Source of the DNA: Paramecium sonneborni
Taxonomy: Eukaryota; Ciliophora; Oligohymenophorea; Peniculida; Parameciidae
NCBI GenBank assembly: GCA_905182985.1
Contig: CAJJDN010000037.1
Location: 147,892-211,891, forward strand
Length of the DNA stretch: 64,000 nt
Direction of reading: 5' to 3'
Shown: positions 1 through 11,669 of the stretch, piece by piece
How positions within the stretch are numbered: the first letter of the stretch is position 1
Layout of the letters: every line of letters starts with the position of its first letter
Notes under the pieces: model-generated
Database searches by the model: none
The model's input: only the letters and a program-made list of their open reading frames with translations
What the model was told of the DNA's origin: nothing
Translations under genes and position numbers: made by a program

Positions 1-972
1 AATGCTCATATTCTATTTATAAGAATATTCTTTTTTATAGAAAAATTTGCTAATGCTTTTAATGTCTAATATTAATTCTGAAAATTTCTCGTTTATAATT
101 AAGCATAATATTATAAATAATAAATAAATATATTTCCACATTAATGTTTGGCATTAATTCAATTATAGAATCAAGGATCACTTAAAGTAAATTTACTATG
201 TTTTAGAGAATTTTACACTTTCTGGTTTTCTTATCATTTTAACTAAAATTGATTATCTTAATTGTTTTCACCTAAAAACCATTTTCTTATTCTAAAGAAA
301 AATATATTTTAAATTAATTTGATATTCCAAAAGGAATAACTCTTGTTTATTTACTAATATTTAAAGTAAATAATCAAGATTGATTTGCTTGGAATAACTA
401 TTACATATTGTTATATTTAGATTTTTTCCTCTTAATTTAGATTTCTATAACATATAAAAATAGTTAATTATTTGCATAAATTTTAACTTTTCATAAATTT
501 GGATTAGAGTTTAAATCTAACTTGAATTTGATAGTATATTTTTGAAATATTCTATCTTAGTTTTTCTAATATATATATCTTAATTTTTATATGAAAAGTT
601 TCATTTTATTGATCAAATACATATTAATTGTTTTCTAATAAAAATGGATATATATACAATTATTAAAGAATTTTTGAAACAGTTGGATAATATAAATAGT
701 AGTTAAAACTAAAAAGAAAAAGTGATATTTTATTGAAAGTAAATGTAAATTGATAATTATTATGTTAATATTATTTTTATGATTGTAGTGCAAAGTATAA
801 TAGTGATCTATAGATTAAAATATTTAATAAAAAATGAAAACTAGGAATTCTGATAGACAAAAGCAAAGAGAAGACTTGTCTGTCACTTGTTAAGAGGTAT
901 TCACAACAAATTTCTCATAAATATGTCTTCCTTTATATAATTTATTTATACACTATAAAATAGAATGTATCT
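1..972. other. AT-rich stretch without a supported gene
   Basis: Very AT-rich sequence with no recognisable protein on either strand. The best open frame is 62-322 on the plus strand (86 codons, TGA stop), but it has no motif and no convincing codon signal, so I do not call it. An ATG at 834 opens a short frame that runs into TGA at 978 and is better explained as leader sequence of the gene starting at 973. Confidence 0.4.
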
Positions 973-1307
973 ATGAGTGATTACCCTCTTCCTAGTTCAT
1001 TTTAAACCCCAATTAAGAGAAGAGGACCAATAAATAAGAAACCTAAATAGGTATTTATGATGATAATTATAAGACAACGATTAATTTGAAAAAACACAAA
1101 TCTTAAAGGTAATTTATCTGCTATGACGATAAAGATTTAAATATTCCATAGGAATACTAATCAATCCTATAAAAGCATGTAAATATTATTTCAAAAATAA
1201 AATAGAAATCTGATTATGATAGAGAATCAGATGAAGAATAAATTAAATATGCTATTAACTACTTGTATAAAGACTTATTATTATGTTTAGAAAAAGAAAA
1301 AAATTGA
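973..1307 (+). CDS. small hypothetical protein, one intron
   Basis: I do not recognise this gene. It encodes about 103 residues with TAA/TAG read as Gln. The start MSDYPLPSSF is followed by a basic Pro-rich stretch, then a 23-nt intron (1051-1073, GTA..AAG) that restores the frame. The second exon is mixed charged and helical, with an acidic patch DRESDEEQ and the hydrophobic end YLYKDLLLCLEKEKN. An upstream ATG at 834 is in frame with the second exon but would need a 99-nt intron, far longer than any other here, so 973 is preferred. Exon lengths sum to 104 codons including stop. Confidence 0.6.
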
Positions 1308-1372
1308 ATTATTAAATTTATAATGCTCATAAAAACTTCTTTATATTGCCTTTCAAAAGTCTCTTCTCTCTT

Positions 1373-1996
1373 ATGAGATTATTTATTTACACTACAATAC
1401 TTCAAATTAATAAAAACATATCATTGTTCAAGATTAACAATAATACTTAGAAAGGAATCAAAAACAAAAGATTTTTACAAAAGACTTCTTTATTCAAATC
1501 TTATTTGACTGATAATTAAGGTGAACCTTAAAAATATAATGATAAAATTTAATTAATAAAAAAGGTATAGAAAGGATAAAGTATTATTATTAATTCTAAT
1601 CATATCTATCAATTTTGTTAAATTAACTTGAGGTTTTCTACATTGTTAAAAATAATTAATCTTAATTATCATGACAATAAATTTAGATTTGTTTCAATAA
1701 ATTTTATTAATCAAATCCTCAAAAATAATAAGGAATATTTTTAATAATATATTATTTTATTTGAAATCTCTTACAAACTTTTACTAAAGAATTTATTTTT
1801 ACTTAATTTTTATTAGATTTATTATACTTCGATTTTAACTGATTATAAAATTTCTAAGTAAAATTTATTAAAATTCATATATTTATTAATGATTATAATA
1901 AGAAATAGTAATATTATCTCAATGAGTGTTTATAATTTTTTCGAAAAATAAAAATTCCTATCTTAAAATTTTTGCTCTTTTTTCTATATTACTTGA
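1373..1996 (+). CDS. possible 207-codon ORF, uncertain
   Basis: An ATG-initiated frame free of TGA for 207 codons. Its first third (LTDNQGEPQKYND region) has coding-like composition; the rest is rich in Ile, Leu, Asn, Phe and Tyr, as expected of translated AT-rich noncoding DNA. With TGA as the only stop, open frames this long occur by chance in such sequence. No domain is recognised. It may be a real divergent gene, a decayed one, or noise. Confidence 0.25.
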
Positions 1997-2137
1997 ATTA
2001 AAAAAAAATTATAACAATTAATATATATTTTAGGTAAGAAATTCTTATGAAATGATTTAATTACTATAATTTGAGAAAATGTAAAAAATTTATTTAATAA
2101 CAATGAAAATAATATTGTATTTTTACATTTTACTTTA

Positions 2138-2606
2138 TCAATTATCACCTTCTTCAATTTCCATTATTTTAGAGCTACTTTATTATGTATTAATTTAAAC
2201 TATTCCTTGAATCTCATATTTAGGGGCATGCTAATTGATTGTTTCAACTATATTTTCTACCTAAAATATTTAGATTTTGTACTTATTATTTAATAGCTCC
2301 CAAAATTTGGTTATCAAAATAAATTTAGAATGAGTTATTAAAAGGAGGTTCTTTGTATTCAACATTCAATTTTTCTTTAATTGAATTCCATTAATTTTAC
2401 AATCTTTCCAAATTATTGAGTGTTGTATTTTAAGTAAAATCATTCAAATTATTATAGCTTTCAGAATCATCTCCATCTTTCTATTATAAATATTTATAAT
2501 AAATATCAATAAGTGATTCCATATTCAAAGAAACTGTTTCAATGTACATCTACATAGTAGAAATATCTAGTTAAATATTTTATTCTAATGTTTTTTCACT
2601 CATCAT
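2138..2606 (-). CDS. hypothetical coiled-coil protein, 148 aa
   Basis: I do not recognise this gene. The start MMSEKTLEQN leads into helical sequence with regular hydrophobic spacing (TMQMYIETVSLNMESLIDIY), then an Asn/Gln-rich segment and a second helical part. A 22-nt intron (2261-2282) is required: without it the frame hits TGA; with it the frame continues through QQVENIVETINQHAPKYEI to a stop. The C-terminus is acidic (MEIEEGDN). It is probably an intracellular coiled-coil protein. It is tail-to-head with the next minus-strand gene, 36 bp away. Confidence 0.65.
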
Positions 2607-2642
2607 TAATATAATAAAAATAATATAATTAATTAAACTTTC

Positions 2643-3191
2643 TCATAATTATAGTCCATGCAACTATTTTCTTAGTTCATATTATAAAGCTTGCATTGAG
2701 ATAGCTGTTATTTGGTTTTGCTATTTTAATATATTTGTATTTTATGGTGGCTATTATTTTTATTGTCTCGGAATCCTAGCTGATAAATGAGGAGTGATTT
2801 TGGGCTTAAAAGAACACTCTTTAGTAATAATCTTTTCTTTTTCTTCAAAATAAGCTTTGCTTGATTCTTATTATTTTTACAATTTATTTTTTTGCCATTA
2901 TTCATTTCTTTCTAAAAATGATGTTTGTTTCAAATAATTAGGATATTTCTTATTAATATAAAAGAATACATTAATTTAAGGTTTAAAAGTAAGTTCTTTA
3001 TTCTCCTTTTCTTCTGGTGTAGGAGTCATTGATTATCTTATTGGCTTAGCAATTACAGAAGTTTGACTTTTATTGATTAAATCACCAACACTTACTTTCT
3101 ACATATGAAAAGAATTGTTCTTCATTCTATCAAGCATCTTAGTGAGGTTGATTTCAATGCTTTTTGATCTATTAGGTGATTCATCATTCAT
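2643..3191 (-). CDS. hypothetical protein with FKP(K/Q)I motifs
   Basis: A 182-residue protein starting MNDESPNRSKSIEINLTKML. It carries two copies of a motif common in axonemal or cytoskeletal ciliate proteins: ELTFKPQIN and CSFKPKITP, about 50 residues apart and separated by a Lys/Gln/Glu-rich helix. The C-terminus is Gln-rich. A 21-nt GT..AAG segment after the first motif could be an in-frame intron, shortening the protein by 7 residues. Function is unknown; a cytoskeletal or ciliary role is only inferred from motif style. Confidence 0.6.
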
Positions 3192-3879
3192 TTTTTAACC
3201 GAATAGTTTAATTATTAATATGATCAATTATAGATAAACAGAAAATTATTAAAAACTTACATATGTATTTTTAATTGATTCCAAATTCATAGACTCTGCA
3301 ACTCATTAATCTACTTAGATTTTAAAGGAAATAAAAATTTAGATTATAATCCTTCTTCTCTTAAGAATAATATGAATCTTTTATCTAACTTTAAATCTTT
3401 TTTTTTTATCATGAAATATGATCAAAAAAATTTTATTGTTTTAATCGTTAGAGTTAATTCATATGCATATCATTTCGATAAATCTATAAAAAATTAGAAA
3501 AAATATGGTTTTTTTATCTTGATCAATAAAGTTATTGAGAATAAATAAAGAAAGCTATTGTTAAATTATATACTAATACAATTTCTTTAAGTTAATATTA
3601 CTCAGATAAACAATAAAAAATTATTTTAAGTTGATTAAATATTTAATTAAGATTGATAATTTAAAAAAAGGTTCATAATAATCAATGGTTGTCATAAATT
3701 TAAATACCCCAAGAAATTGCATATGATTTATCTAAGTTGTTTAAATTTATAAAGAACTTCTACATTGATAAAATAAAAATAAATATGTATATTTTTAAAT
3801 AATAAATAATTACTTATTAATTGTTGAGGAAGTTCTAATAGCTTCCATTTGAAGTTGATTAAATAATATTTTTATTATT
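3192..3879. other. intergenic stretch, nothing supported
   Basis: About 690 bp of AT-rich sequence between divergent genes. Both strands were read; only short frames without coding character were found. It probably carries the promoters of the flanking genes, but no discrete site could be identified. Confidence 0.4.
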
Positions 3880-4515
3880 ATGCAAGCTAAGATTGATACT
3901 TCAATTGAGATGGAAATGATGATAGAAAGCACAGAACATTTAAATAATTTAAAGAGTTATTAACATAAGGATTAAATAACTGATTAGTGTGGAGAGAACT
4001 CAGACTTGAATCAAAAAGTCAGTTAGATTGACTTAGAGTTCTAGAGGGTTTTATGTTAGTTGATCGAGTCGAAATTAAGTGAGAATACAATTTCATAAGT
4101 AAATGCTTCTATCTATTTAAAGGTTCTTGACTTATTAAAAAGATTATCTAGTACTCTAATAGTTGACATTCCGAAAGGTCCTTAGATTCTATACAGCCTT
4201 TACTAAATCATATTAGTAAGAAAATCAACAATCAAAAGAAATTTTCCATTCAGTCCATTATCTAGCATATTATTCAGGATCAAAAAGTTAATTAAGAGAG
4301 TGAAGAAGTTGCTACTAAAGAGGTTGAACTTCTTTTAAAAACCGAAAGATATCCAAATAAACAAGCAATCTGCATTTCATTTGTACAAATCCTAATCTTA
4401 GAGGACAGATGATCTAACTGAATCATTGACAAGGCATCTATCATTTGAATAAAATAAGGAACCTATCTATAAACAAATCACAATTATATAGGGATAAGGA
4501 TTAATCAAAATATGA
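3880..4515 (+). CDS. hypothetical coiled-coil protein, two introns
   Basis: I do not recognise this gene. It encodes about 193 residues from MQAKIDTSIEMEMMIESTEH. Exon 1 is acidic and Gln-rich and ends in a Leu-rich helix (VLDLLKRLS). An intron at 4151-4185 (35 nt, GTA..TAG) leads to an exon with a strong coiled-coil character (SIIQHIIQDQKVNQESEEVA). A 19-nt intron (4383-4401) leads to a polar C-terminus. The frames on either side of both introns are closed without splicing, which supports the model. It is convergent with the minus-strand gene that ends at 4615. Confidence 0.6.
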
Positions 4516-4614
4516 TTATAAATAAATCTCAAAGGTTCTAAGCAGATAATTTTTCTATTTCCTTCTAAAATCTTTCTTATACAAATTTATTTTTAAAATG
4601 TATTTATCTATTTC

Positions 4615-5421
4615 TCATAGAAATTTGAATATTAGCACGTTCATTTCTTTTTTAGATCTGAGAATAGATGATTTTTCTTGAAGAGGTCTCTTCAGTTTAA
4701 AAAAGCTTCGTTTTTCTATTTAGAAATCTTTAAAAAATTACTTCATTGTTTCTAAATTTTACATATGTAAATTTGTAGCTTCATCTAAAAGATTTACAAT
4801 TTTATCATTAACTAATCTATGAAATGAGGTTTATAAAGATTTAACTCTATAGATATCATCCTCTTAAGTTTCTTATTTAGATTTTAATTGCCTTTCTGTT
4901 GCTAATAAAAGTCTTTAGGAAGGAATTCTTGAACTACACTTAGTGGTACAAGTTGAAAGAGGAAGAACCTTTTAGATTTCAGTAAATTCATCATTGGTAG
5001 GATGAACATGCTTATTAAAATATATTTCAAAATCTTTGATTAATTGATCTTTAGCTTTTGTTTTTTATTTACTAAGAACCTCAGACAATTAAGACAATCT
5101 AGTCATTTGATAGATTTGATTATAATATTTATCTGACCATAGTTAATTATTGTACATAAACCCTTGATTCTTTTTCTATTGATTTAAATATTCATTTTAA
5201 AGCCTGTTGCTTTTGATTTATTATAAGACTTATCCATAATCAGCTTTTTCAGCAATTGATTTTCTCAAACCTCCCATTTTCTTCAGTTACAAATAATATA
5301 GATCTGAATGAGCTTTTTTTACATAAGTTTGAAAAGTTTTATGTCTTTATAAGAATGTTTGATCAGAGACAATGTTAGGTACAAGAAGTATATGTTTGAA
5401 TTTATTTTGCTCTTTTGACAT
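4615..5421 (-). CDS. hypothetical basic helical protein, 268 aa
   Basis: A single uninterrupted frame under the ciliate code from MSKEQNKFKHILLVPNIV. The protein is basic and helical, rich in Gln, Lys and Leu, with a long predicted coiled-coil portion from roughly residue 60 to 120 and again from 190 to 250. No catalytic motif or domain is recognised. It lies head-to-head with the kinase gene starting at 5598 (176 bp apart), so the two probably share a promoter region. Confidence 0.65.
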
Positions 5422-5597
5422 TAATTTATTATTAATATGGTTAGTTAAGAAATCTTACTGATTGCATAGGATTTAAATTTTAGAAGTAAGTTTGGATTTA
5501 ATAAAGAATATGAATAAGAAGGAAGAATAGGAAGTATTTTAGAGATCAATTGCGCCAAATAAATTAATAAACCTATATATAAATTTTTAACGAATAC

Positions 5598-6650
5598 ATG
5601 CAATAACGGAGACCTAAGCTGAAATCTTTAGATAATAAAGAGAATCAACATACTTCAGAGACTCCAATACAGAATCGCAAACTGTTGAGAAAGACAACAC
5701 CAAAACTATTGTAACCATTACAAGTGGATTAACATATAAGTTCAAGAGAACCATTAACTACAAAAGTGGATGGTCCACATAAGATTAGGTTAAGAACATA
5801 TGTAAATACTATTGAAAATTTGGTGAATGATAATTTACTAAAATTTATACCTCCTACATGTGATGGCACTATTTACTCAGTAGGATAATCAATAGGTAAG
5901 GGAAGCTATGCTACTGTAAGACTTGGAACTAATAAGTAAGGATTAAAAGTAGCAATAAAAGTATATGAAAAGTTATTCTTAAAAGGCGAGCGTCTAAATA
6001 ATCTAATCAAAGAAATTAGTACATTAAAAGCATTGTCTCATGATTAAATTGTTAAATTATTGGATGTCTATCATACTGGAAGCACAATCAATTTAGTATT
6101 AGAATATTGTGGAAATGAAAGTCTCTTTACTTTAGTCAAATAACATAGAGCTTTAACAAAAGATTATGCATTCAATATCATACATCAATTATTAAAGATA
6201 TTAGTATATATACATGAAAAGAATATATGTCATAGAGACATAAAACTTGAAAATATTCTTATAAGCAATAAAAAAATTAAGCTAATTGATTTTGGATTCA
6301 GTACTATATACAATTGTATTACATGTCATTGTGGTACACCTAGCTATATGTCACCTGAAGTTGTGACAAAATAAAAATATGATGGAAGGACGACTGATAT
6401 TTGGGCTTTAGGAGTCCTTTTTGTAGGTTTATTGTAAGGAAGCTTTCCATATAAGGGTACTACTGAAAAAGAACTCTTTTCAAAAATAAGAAATAATGAA
6501 TATACTATTCATAGTTAAGATAAAGATGTAAGGGTATTTTTGGGTCAGATTTTTGTCTTGGATCCTCATCATAGAGCCACTGCCAAAGAGGTAATTATTT
6601 ATAACTTTTATTCTTAGTTGCTTTAAAGTGATGTTTTTAGATCTATGTGA
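5598..6650 (+). CDS. CAMK/AMPK-like Ser/Thr protein kinase
   Basis: Protein kinase of about 341 residues. A Lys/Gln-rich N-terminal tail of about 95 residues precedes the kinase domain. Visible motifs: glycine loop IGKGSYATV, VAIK lysine, catalytic loop CHRDIKLENIL, DFGFST, an SPE in place of APE, and DIWALGVLFVGLLQG. The spacing and HRDIKLEN form place it near the CAMK/AMPK-related kinases. A 27-nt intron (6591-6617) near the 3' end is in frame; removing it gives a clean tail TAKELLQSDVFRSM. All catalytic residues are present, so it should be active. Substrates are unknown. The next gene begins 41 bp downstream on the same strand. Confidence 0.85.
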
Positions 6651-6691
6651 CTTCATTTTTATAATTATTATTAATAAATTCTTATTTTGAA

Positions 6692-7205
6692 ATGGTAACT
6701 TTTCCTTACAATATTCAAATAGTAACCAATTAATGATATTAACGTTGACGAAGTACTAAAAGGATTGTAAGCAGTTGAAGGAGCTAATGGTTATGTTATT
6801 TTCAATTAGGATTGTATTACAAATATAATTATATTAGGTATCCCATTAAAAAGATCAGAAAAAAACATCAACTATGAAAAAGCTGTACATATGTCTGCTT
6901 TAGTTGCTGATTTATGGAATGTTACTAAAAAATGTATCCAAAGAGATTTAAGAAATTAAGATGTATTCTAATAATTATAATTTTTAGAATGAACTTGAAA
7001 TAATTAGAATCAGAACTAAAGCATAATCAGAGTATATAATTTCTTAATGTAATATGATATTCAATAATTAGAGGGTGATTTCACTATGATTGGAATTTAA
7101 TTATGTGGCAAAGCAATAGAAGAAGCTAAATTAGCAGCTGCTGCTGAAGCATAAGCTGCAGTTGAAGCAGAAAAAGCTAAAAAAGGAGATAAAGAATAAG
7201 GTTGA
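6692..7205 (+). CDS. DYNLRB: dynein light chain roadblock/LC7-like
   Basis: Roadblock/LC7 family light chain, a homodimeric subunit at the base of cytoplasmic and axonemal dynein intermediate chains. The protein (about 145 residues) reads INDINVDEVLKGLQAVEG at the start, then a VIFNQD strand, AVHMSALVADLW helix and LEIIRIRTKAQSEYIIS, matching the family order. Three introns are needed (6695-6722, 6963-6987, 7049-7071); the first lies directly after the ATG codon. The C-terminus carries an unusual Ala/Glu/Lys extension of about 30 residues (EEAKLAAAAEAQAAVEAEKA) beyond the usual ~96-residue fold. Confidence 0.88.
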
Positions 7206-7335
7206 TTTAAATTTGTTCCTTCCTTTATTATATTCATATTTCACTAATTATTTATTATCGTTGAAACCCAACTCAATATTTTACTTATTAAATAATAATT
7301 AAAACCATATACTATAAATTAATGTTATTTATTTT

Positions 7336-8585
7336 ATGAATTATAAACAAGTCATTTATTGGGAAAAATAAGGTTATGATTAATTATGTGGTGTACATTG
7401 CATCAATTCTCTTTTATAAGGACCTTATTTTAACGAGGTTGAATTAGCTACAATAGCATAAGAATTAGATAGATAAGAAATTGAATTATTAGGTTAAACA
7501 GGTCATCGTTATAAATCTTAAAATGTTGCTGAAGATGGCAACTTTTCAATTCAAGTTTTGGCAGAAGCTTTAAAAAAATTAGGTGATATCTTTATTGAAT
7601 CTGTAGATTCAAAAATCAATCAAAATTAAGACTTGAGGTAAATTATTTCTTTTTAAATAATTAAGTCAAGAAACAGGATTTATTTGTAATTCCTCAGCTC
7701 ATTGGTTTTCTATTAGAAAAATTGAAAATGTTTGGTACAATTTAAATTCAACTAACAAACGAGGACCAGAAATAATCAGTGACTTTTATCTATCAGCTTT
7801 TCTTTTATCAGTCAAAGAAAATGGATATTAAATCTTTGTTGTTAAAGGAGTTTATCCACCTCCATAATTAGATGTTATTATTATCATATATTTTCTTTAT
7901 AGAATGTCTATTAAAATGATCGTTAAAAAGTTCTTACTGCATAACTAATTAAATAAATTCATGATAGAAGAGTTAAAAAGAAAAATTATAAATTGAACAT
8001 TGGTGGTTCTGATGAAGTTGAAATGGAAAAAGCATTAAAAGCAAGTAAAGGAGAAAAATATGTATTTTTATACAATTTATTATTTTAGGAATCAACAGAT
8101 GAAGAATTTGAAGAAGAAAATTAAGAAGAATAACCTATAAAAAAGGATTCTGCTCCAATATTTTAAGGAAAAGGTATACAATTTGAAATTTAATAATCAA
8201 TTGTTAATTATTAGAATTTTAATATTGATCCTCTAGATGCAGAATATAGATCAATTATTCTCATGACACTTGAATAAGTAAACTAATAATTTATCAATTG
8301 TTTAGAAATTTAGTATGCAATTAGAAGAAGGTTTAACTATTCTATTTTAATTGCCAGATGGAAAGAATAAATAATACACATTTAGTTATGATGCAAGTGT
8401 TGAAGTAATTAGAATTTCCATATATCAAGGATCTTTATGATTTTATTTTCTATGAAAGTAGTTAATCACCTATGAGATTCACTTTGGTTTGTCCAATCCA
8501 AAAGTTACAACTGTTAGATGTTTCATAATAGCTTTTAGATTTAGGCATAGATACAATGACCTAAATTATTGTAAAGAAGGAATGA
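7336..8585 (+). CDS. ATXN3: ataxin-3-like deubiquitinase with UIM and UBX
   Basis: Josephin-domain cysteine protease that trims ubiquitin chains, usually working with p97/VCP. The N-terminal Josephin domain (about residues 1-180) shows the catalytic Cys in QLCGVHCINSLLQG, the His in SSAHWFSIRK, the Asn in WYNLNS, and the block SDFYLSAFLLSVKENGY. It is followed by a UIM-like helix (DEVEMEKALKAS) and a C-terminal UBX-like fold (LTILFQLPDGKNKQYTF, then FTLVCPIQKL). Five introns of 27-29 nt (7638-7665, 7874-7902, 8062-8088, 8278-8305, 8385-8412) give 369 residues. The UBX tail would provide direct p97 docking. The activity prediction rests on the intact triad. Confidence 0.9.
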
Positions 8586-8714
8586 AAATAAAAATTATTA
8601 AACTTCATCATAATTTAAGAGTGATTTATAATTCTAGAAAATTTAGACCTTTTTTATTCCTAATTAAAGCTTAAAGTAATATTAATTAAAAATAATTATT
8701 ATCAATAATTTATA

Positions 8715-9325
8715 ATGCTTACTGATTCATCATTATTTTACAGTTTCAGCAAGCAAACTGCTGTTAAAGTTCAATTAGTATTTTTGGATATAAAAATTGG
8801 AACTGATAAACCAAAGCGAGTAATTATAAAACTATTTTATGATGAAATGCCAAAAACTTGTGAAAATTTTAGAGCATTATGCACAGGGGAAAAATCGAAT
8901 CCATGTATTAAATCAAATAAATAGACAAGATGTGAAATTAAATTTTAGAGACGTTCCATTTCACAAAATTTATAGCAATTTTATGGCTGTGGGTGGAGAT
9001 ATTTTAAATAAAGATGGTACAGGATAATGTAGTATATATGGACCAACTTTCAAAGCTGAACCAAAAAGATTTAAACATGATGAAAGAGGGTTGGTTTCAA
9101 TGTTTAATGATGGAAATGGTAATATAGGGTCATAATTCTTTTTTACTTTTACAGATTGTTCATGGGTTGATGGATTACATTCTGTTTTTGGAAAGATTGT
9201 TGAAGATTTCAGTATATTAGATGAATTAGAGAAAAGTTATAATAAATTAATATATTTTAGTTTCATCAACAAATGGTGCACCTAAAAAATTAGTAAGAAT
9301 AGTAGATTCAGGTGTAATAATGTGA
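8715..9325 (+). CDS. cyclophilin-type peptidyl-prolyl isomerase
   Basis: Cyclophilin of about 186 residues that should catalyse cis-trans isomerisation of X-Pro bonds. Visible blocks: [32 protein letters not shown], the conserved Phe pair in GSQFFFTF, and the tail [11 protein letters not shown]. The catalytic Arg of the usual FHRI/V motif is replaced by Lys (PFHKI), and the Trp/His region reads [13 protein letters not shown], which is normal. Two introns are inferred: 8905-8929 (25 nt, ending CAAG) and 9236-9260. Without the first, the frame breaks between the CTGEK block and the next conserved block. Confidence 0.88.
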
Positions 9326-9344
9326 AAAATAGTGAATTTAATTT

Positions 9345-10351
9345 TCATTTAATTCTTTTGCCTTCATGCCATTCTCCTTCAACTATTTAACCATCTGCAA
9401 AAATCAATTAACCTTTCCCATGTTATTTTCCTTCCATCCAATTTCCAACATACTTTTTGCCATCATTCCAAAGATAAGTTCCATAACCATGTTTTTTATC
9501 ATAAACATAATCTCCTTCATATACTCTTCCATCAGGCCATTTATATTTTCCTTATCCATGCATTTAATTAGCTAACCATTAACCCTCAAAACTTCTTCCA
9601 TCTGCCCAAACATATTTTCCAAATCCATTTATTTTATTATATACCCATTATCCTTCATAACTACTTCCATCTGGCCATTAATATTTCCCAAAACCTTCCT
9701 TTTATCCATTTATATATTCTCCTTCATATTTACTTCCATCAGTCCAAGTTTCTACTCCTTTTCCATGTTATTAATCCTCAAACCAATCTCCTTCATATTA
9801 AGCTCCATTTAAATGAATATATTTCCCTTTTCCATGGGCTTTATCATCTTTCCATTCTCCTTCATCTGACAATAAATTCAATATGTACATATATCTCCAT
9901 CAACATGATAAAATGTACCTTAACCATCAGCTTTATTATTTTTCCATTATCCTACATATTTTGCTCCATCTTTCCAAATCTATTCTCCAAACCCTTCTCT
10001 TATATCACCAATCTTATCTTAATAATTATTTTTTACCCATTCGCCATCGTATATGGCCCCATTTTCAAATTCATATTTATGTTAACTTTTATCAAATACT
10101 TGGTTATTCTAGTTTTCACATCCCTATAACACTATTTATTTCTTTTCATGCTCAAAATATCTTGATGATCCTGATTACGCTTTACTAGGTGTTACAAGTG
10201 GAGCATGAAAAGGCTCATCATATAATTGAAGTTCTTTTTAATTTGGATTAAAATCTTCTTTTTATTTATCATCTATTTTTTCATCTGGATTATTAATTTA
10301 TGTTTTTATTTCTTATTTTTCCACCTCTAGACAATAACATGTATTTCCCAT
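9345..10351 (-). CDS. MORN-repeat protein, probably N-myristoylated
   Basis: A 327-residue protein. The N-terminus MGNTCYCLE fits N-myristoylation at Gly2 with nearby Cys residues available for palmitoylation, so membrane attachment is likely. After a polar linker of about 90 residues come roughly nine or ten MORN repeats of the Y-E-G-x-W/Y...G-x-G type (for example YEGQWVYNKINGFGKYVW). One 23-nt intron (9866-9888) interrupts the repeat array. MORN arrays bind lipid or scaffold membranes and axonemal structures. A paralogue with the same architecture lies at 61769-62936. It is convergent with the cyclophilin gene, 19 bp away. Confidence 0.85.
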
Positions 10352-10579
10352 TACTTTTTTTATATAAATTATAAAATAATCAATTAAATCATTTTATTCC
10401 TTATATTTTTTATATTGGATAAAGTTGGTCTTTTGTATTTAAATAACACAAAAAATTAAACCTTATTTATTATATCATCGAAAATTCAATACATTATTGC
10501 GATTTATACTTTTTAAATTTATTTTTTTCTATTTGTTATAAGAGTTTATAGTTAATAAGCTTTAATTTAAAATTATTGA

Positions 10580-11669
10580 ATGTTTTTATCACCTGAATTT
10601 TTGAACCTGTACCCTTAGGGAGAGATTATTGACAAAATTTAATATTAGAAATAAGTTGATGATCCATTATTGATCATTGAAAGAATTCAAAATCCAGATG
10701 CAGTTCAATTATTTATAGAAGAAGTGAAATGCCCAATTTGTTATGATATTCTGTTTGATCCTAAATGTTGCTCAGAGTGTGAATAGGCTTTTTGTGAAAA
10801 ATGTTTGAAAAAATGGTAAAAAATTTACTAAATATAGGATTGATTAAAATTAAGTATCACCTCTTTGTCCTTGCTGTAGAGTAAATATAACTAAAAAAAG
10901 ATAAAAAATACCGCCAAAACTTCTTATAGCTTTATTAAACAAACTTTAATTAACTTGCAAGAATAAAGTATGAATATACTCAAATCTAATAGAATTTAGG
11001 TTGCACAACTATAATTTTTTATGAGTAATTAAAAAAACACGAATAATAAGAATGTTTGTATGTACTTATTAAATGTGACAATATATGTTGTACAGAAAGA
11101 GTATTAAGAAAAGATTTATAAAAACATAAATTAGTATGTCAATATGAAATTATTGAATGTATAAAATGTTAACAAAACGAGCCGAGATACAAGATGGAAA
11201 TTCATGTAAAATATACAATTTATTTTAGCTATAAGAGAAATGTCCATGCAGGGAAAGCACATGTAAATGGTGTCATTCTACTATGGAATATCGAGATTTA
11301 TTAAGTCATGAATCTGATTGTCCCTGTGGATATGAAAAATGCAAAAATTGTAATACCAAATATTCTATTGATAAATTCTAAAAACATACAAAACTTAAAT
11401 GTATGAAAAAATAAAAAAAATATTTTAAAAAGAAATTTGAATCAGAAGAGAGGCTATGTTATTAGCTGAATGAAAAAATTGAATAATAAGATGAATTAAT
11501 TCATAAACTTTAGAGTTTATTACAAGGTGAGAATTTTACAAATTTGTACTAAAGTGAAGAAAACTCGGAGAAATTCATATAATGGAATAATTATCAAGAT
11601 GACTCAATTTCAATAGCAGACTAAAAAATTGATGAAGAATGTGATGTTGTGAGTGATCACGATTGGTGA
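10580..11669 (+). CDS. RING and TRAF-type zinc finger protein
   Basis: A 339-residue protein with the layout of TRAF-like E3 ubiquitin ligases. The RING finger (about residues 50-110) begins CPICYDILFDPKCCSECEQA and finishes with PLCPCCRVN. Further Cys/His pairs follow at regular spacing (CDNICCTERV, then CQYEIIECIKC, CPCRESTCKWCH, CGYEKCKNC), resembling two to three TRAF-type zinc fingers. The C-terminus is a Glu/Lys-rich coiled coil and acidic tail ending VSDHDW. Three introns (10816-10837, 10968-10992, 11206-11228) are required to keep the Cys spacing in frame. Ubiquitin ligase activity is inferred from the RING. Confidence 0.82.

Noticed and set aside
834..980. ATG frame at 834 as the start of the first gene
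   Set aside because: It hits TGA at 978 and would need a 99-nt intron to reach the coding exon, whereas all other introns here are 17-35 nt; the ATG at 973 needs only a 23-nt intron.
8489..8674. Open frame overlapping the ataxin-3-like gene
   Set aside because: The other frame encodes the UBX-like C-terminus; this one has no coding character.
9366..10188. Plus-strand hydrophobic frames
   Set aside because: They are antisense readings of the MORN repeats on the minus strand.
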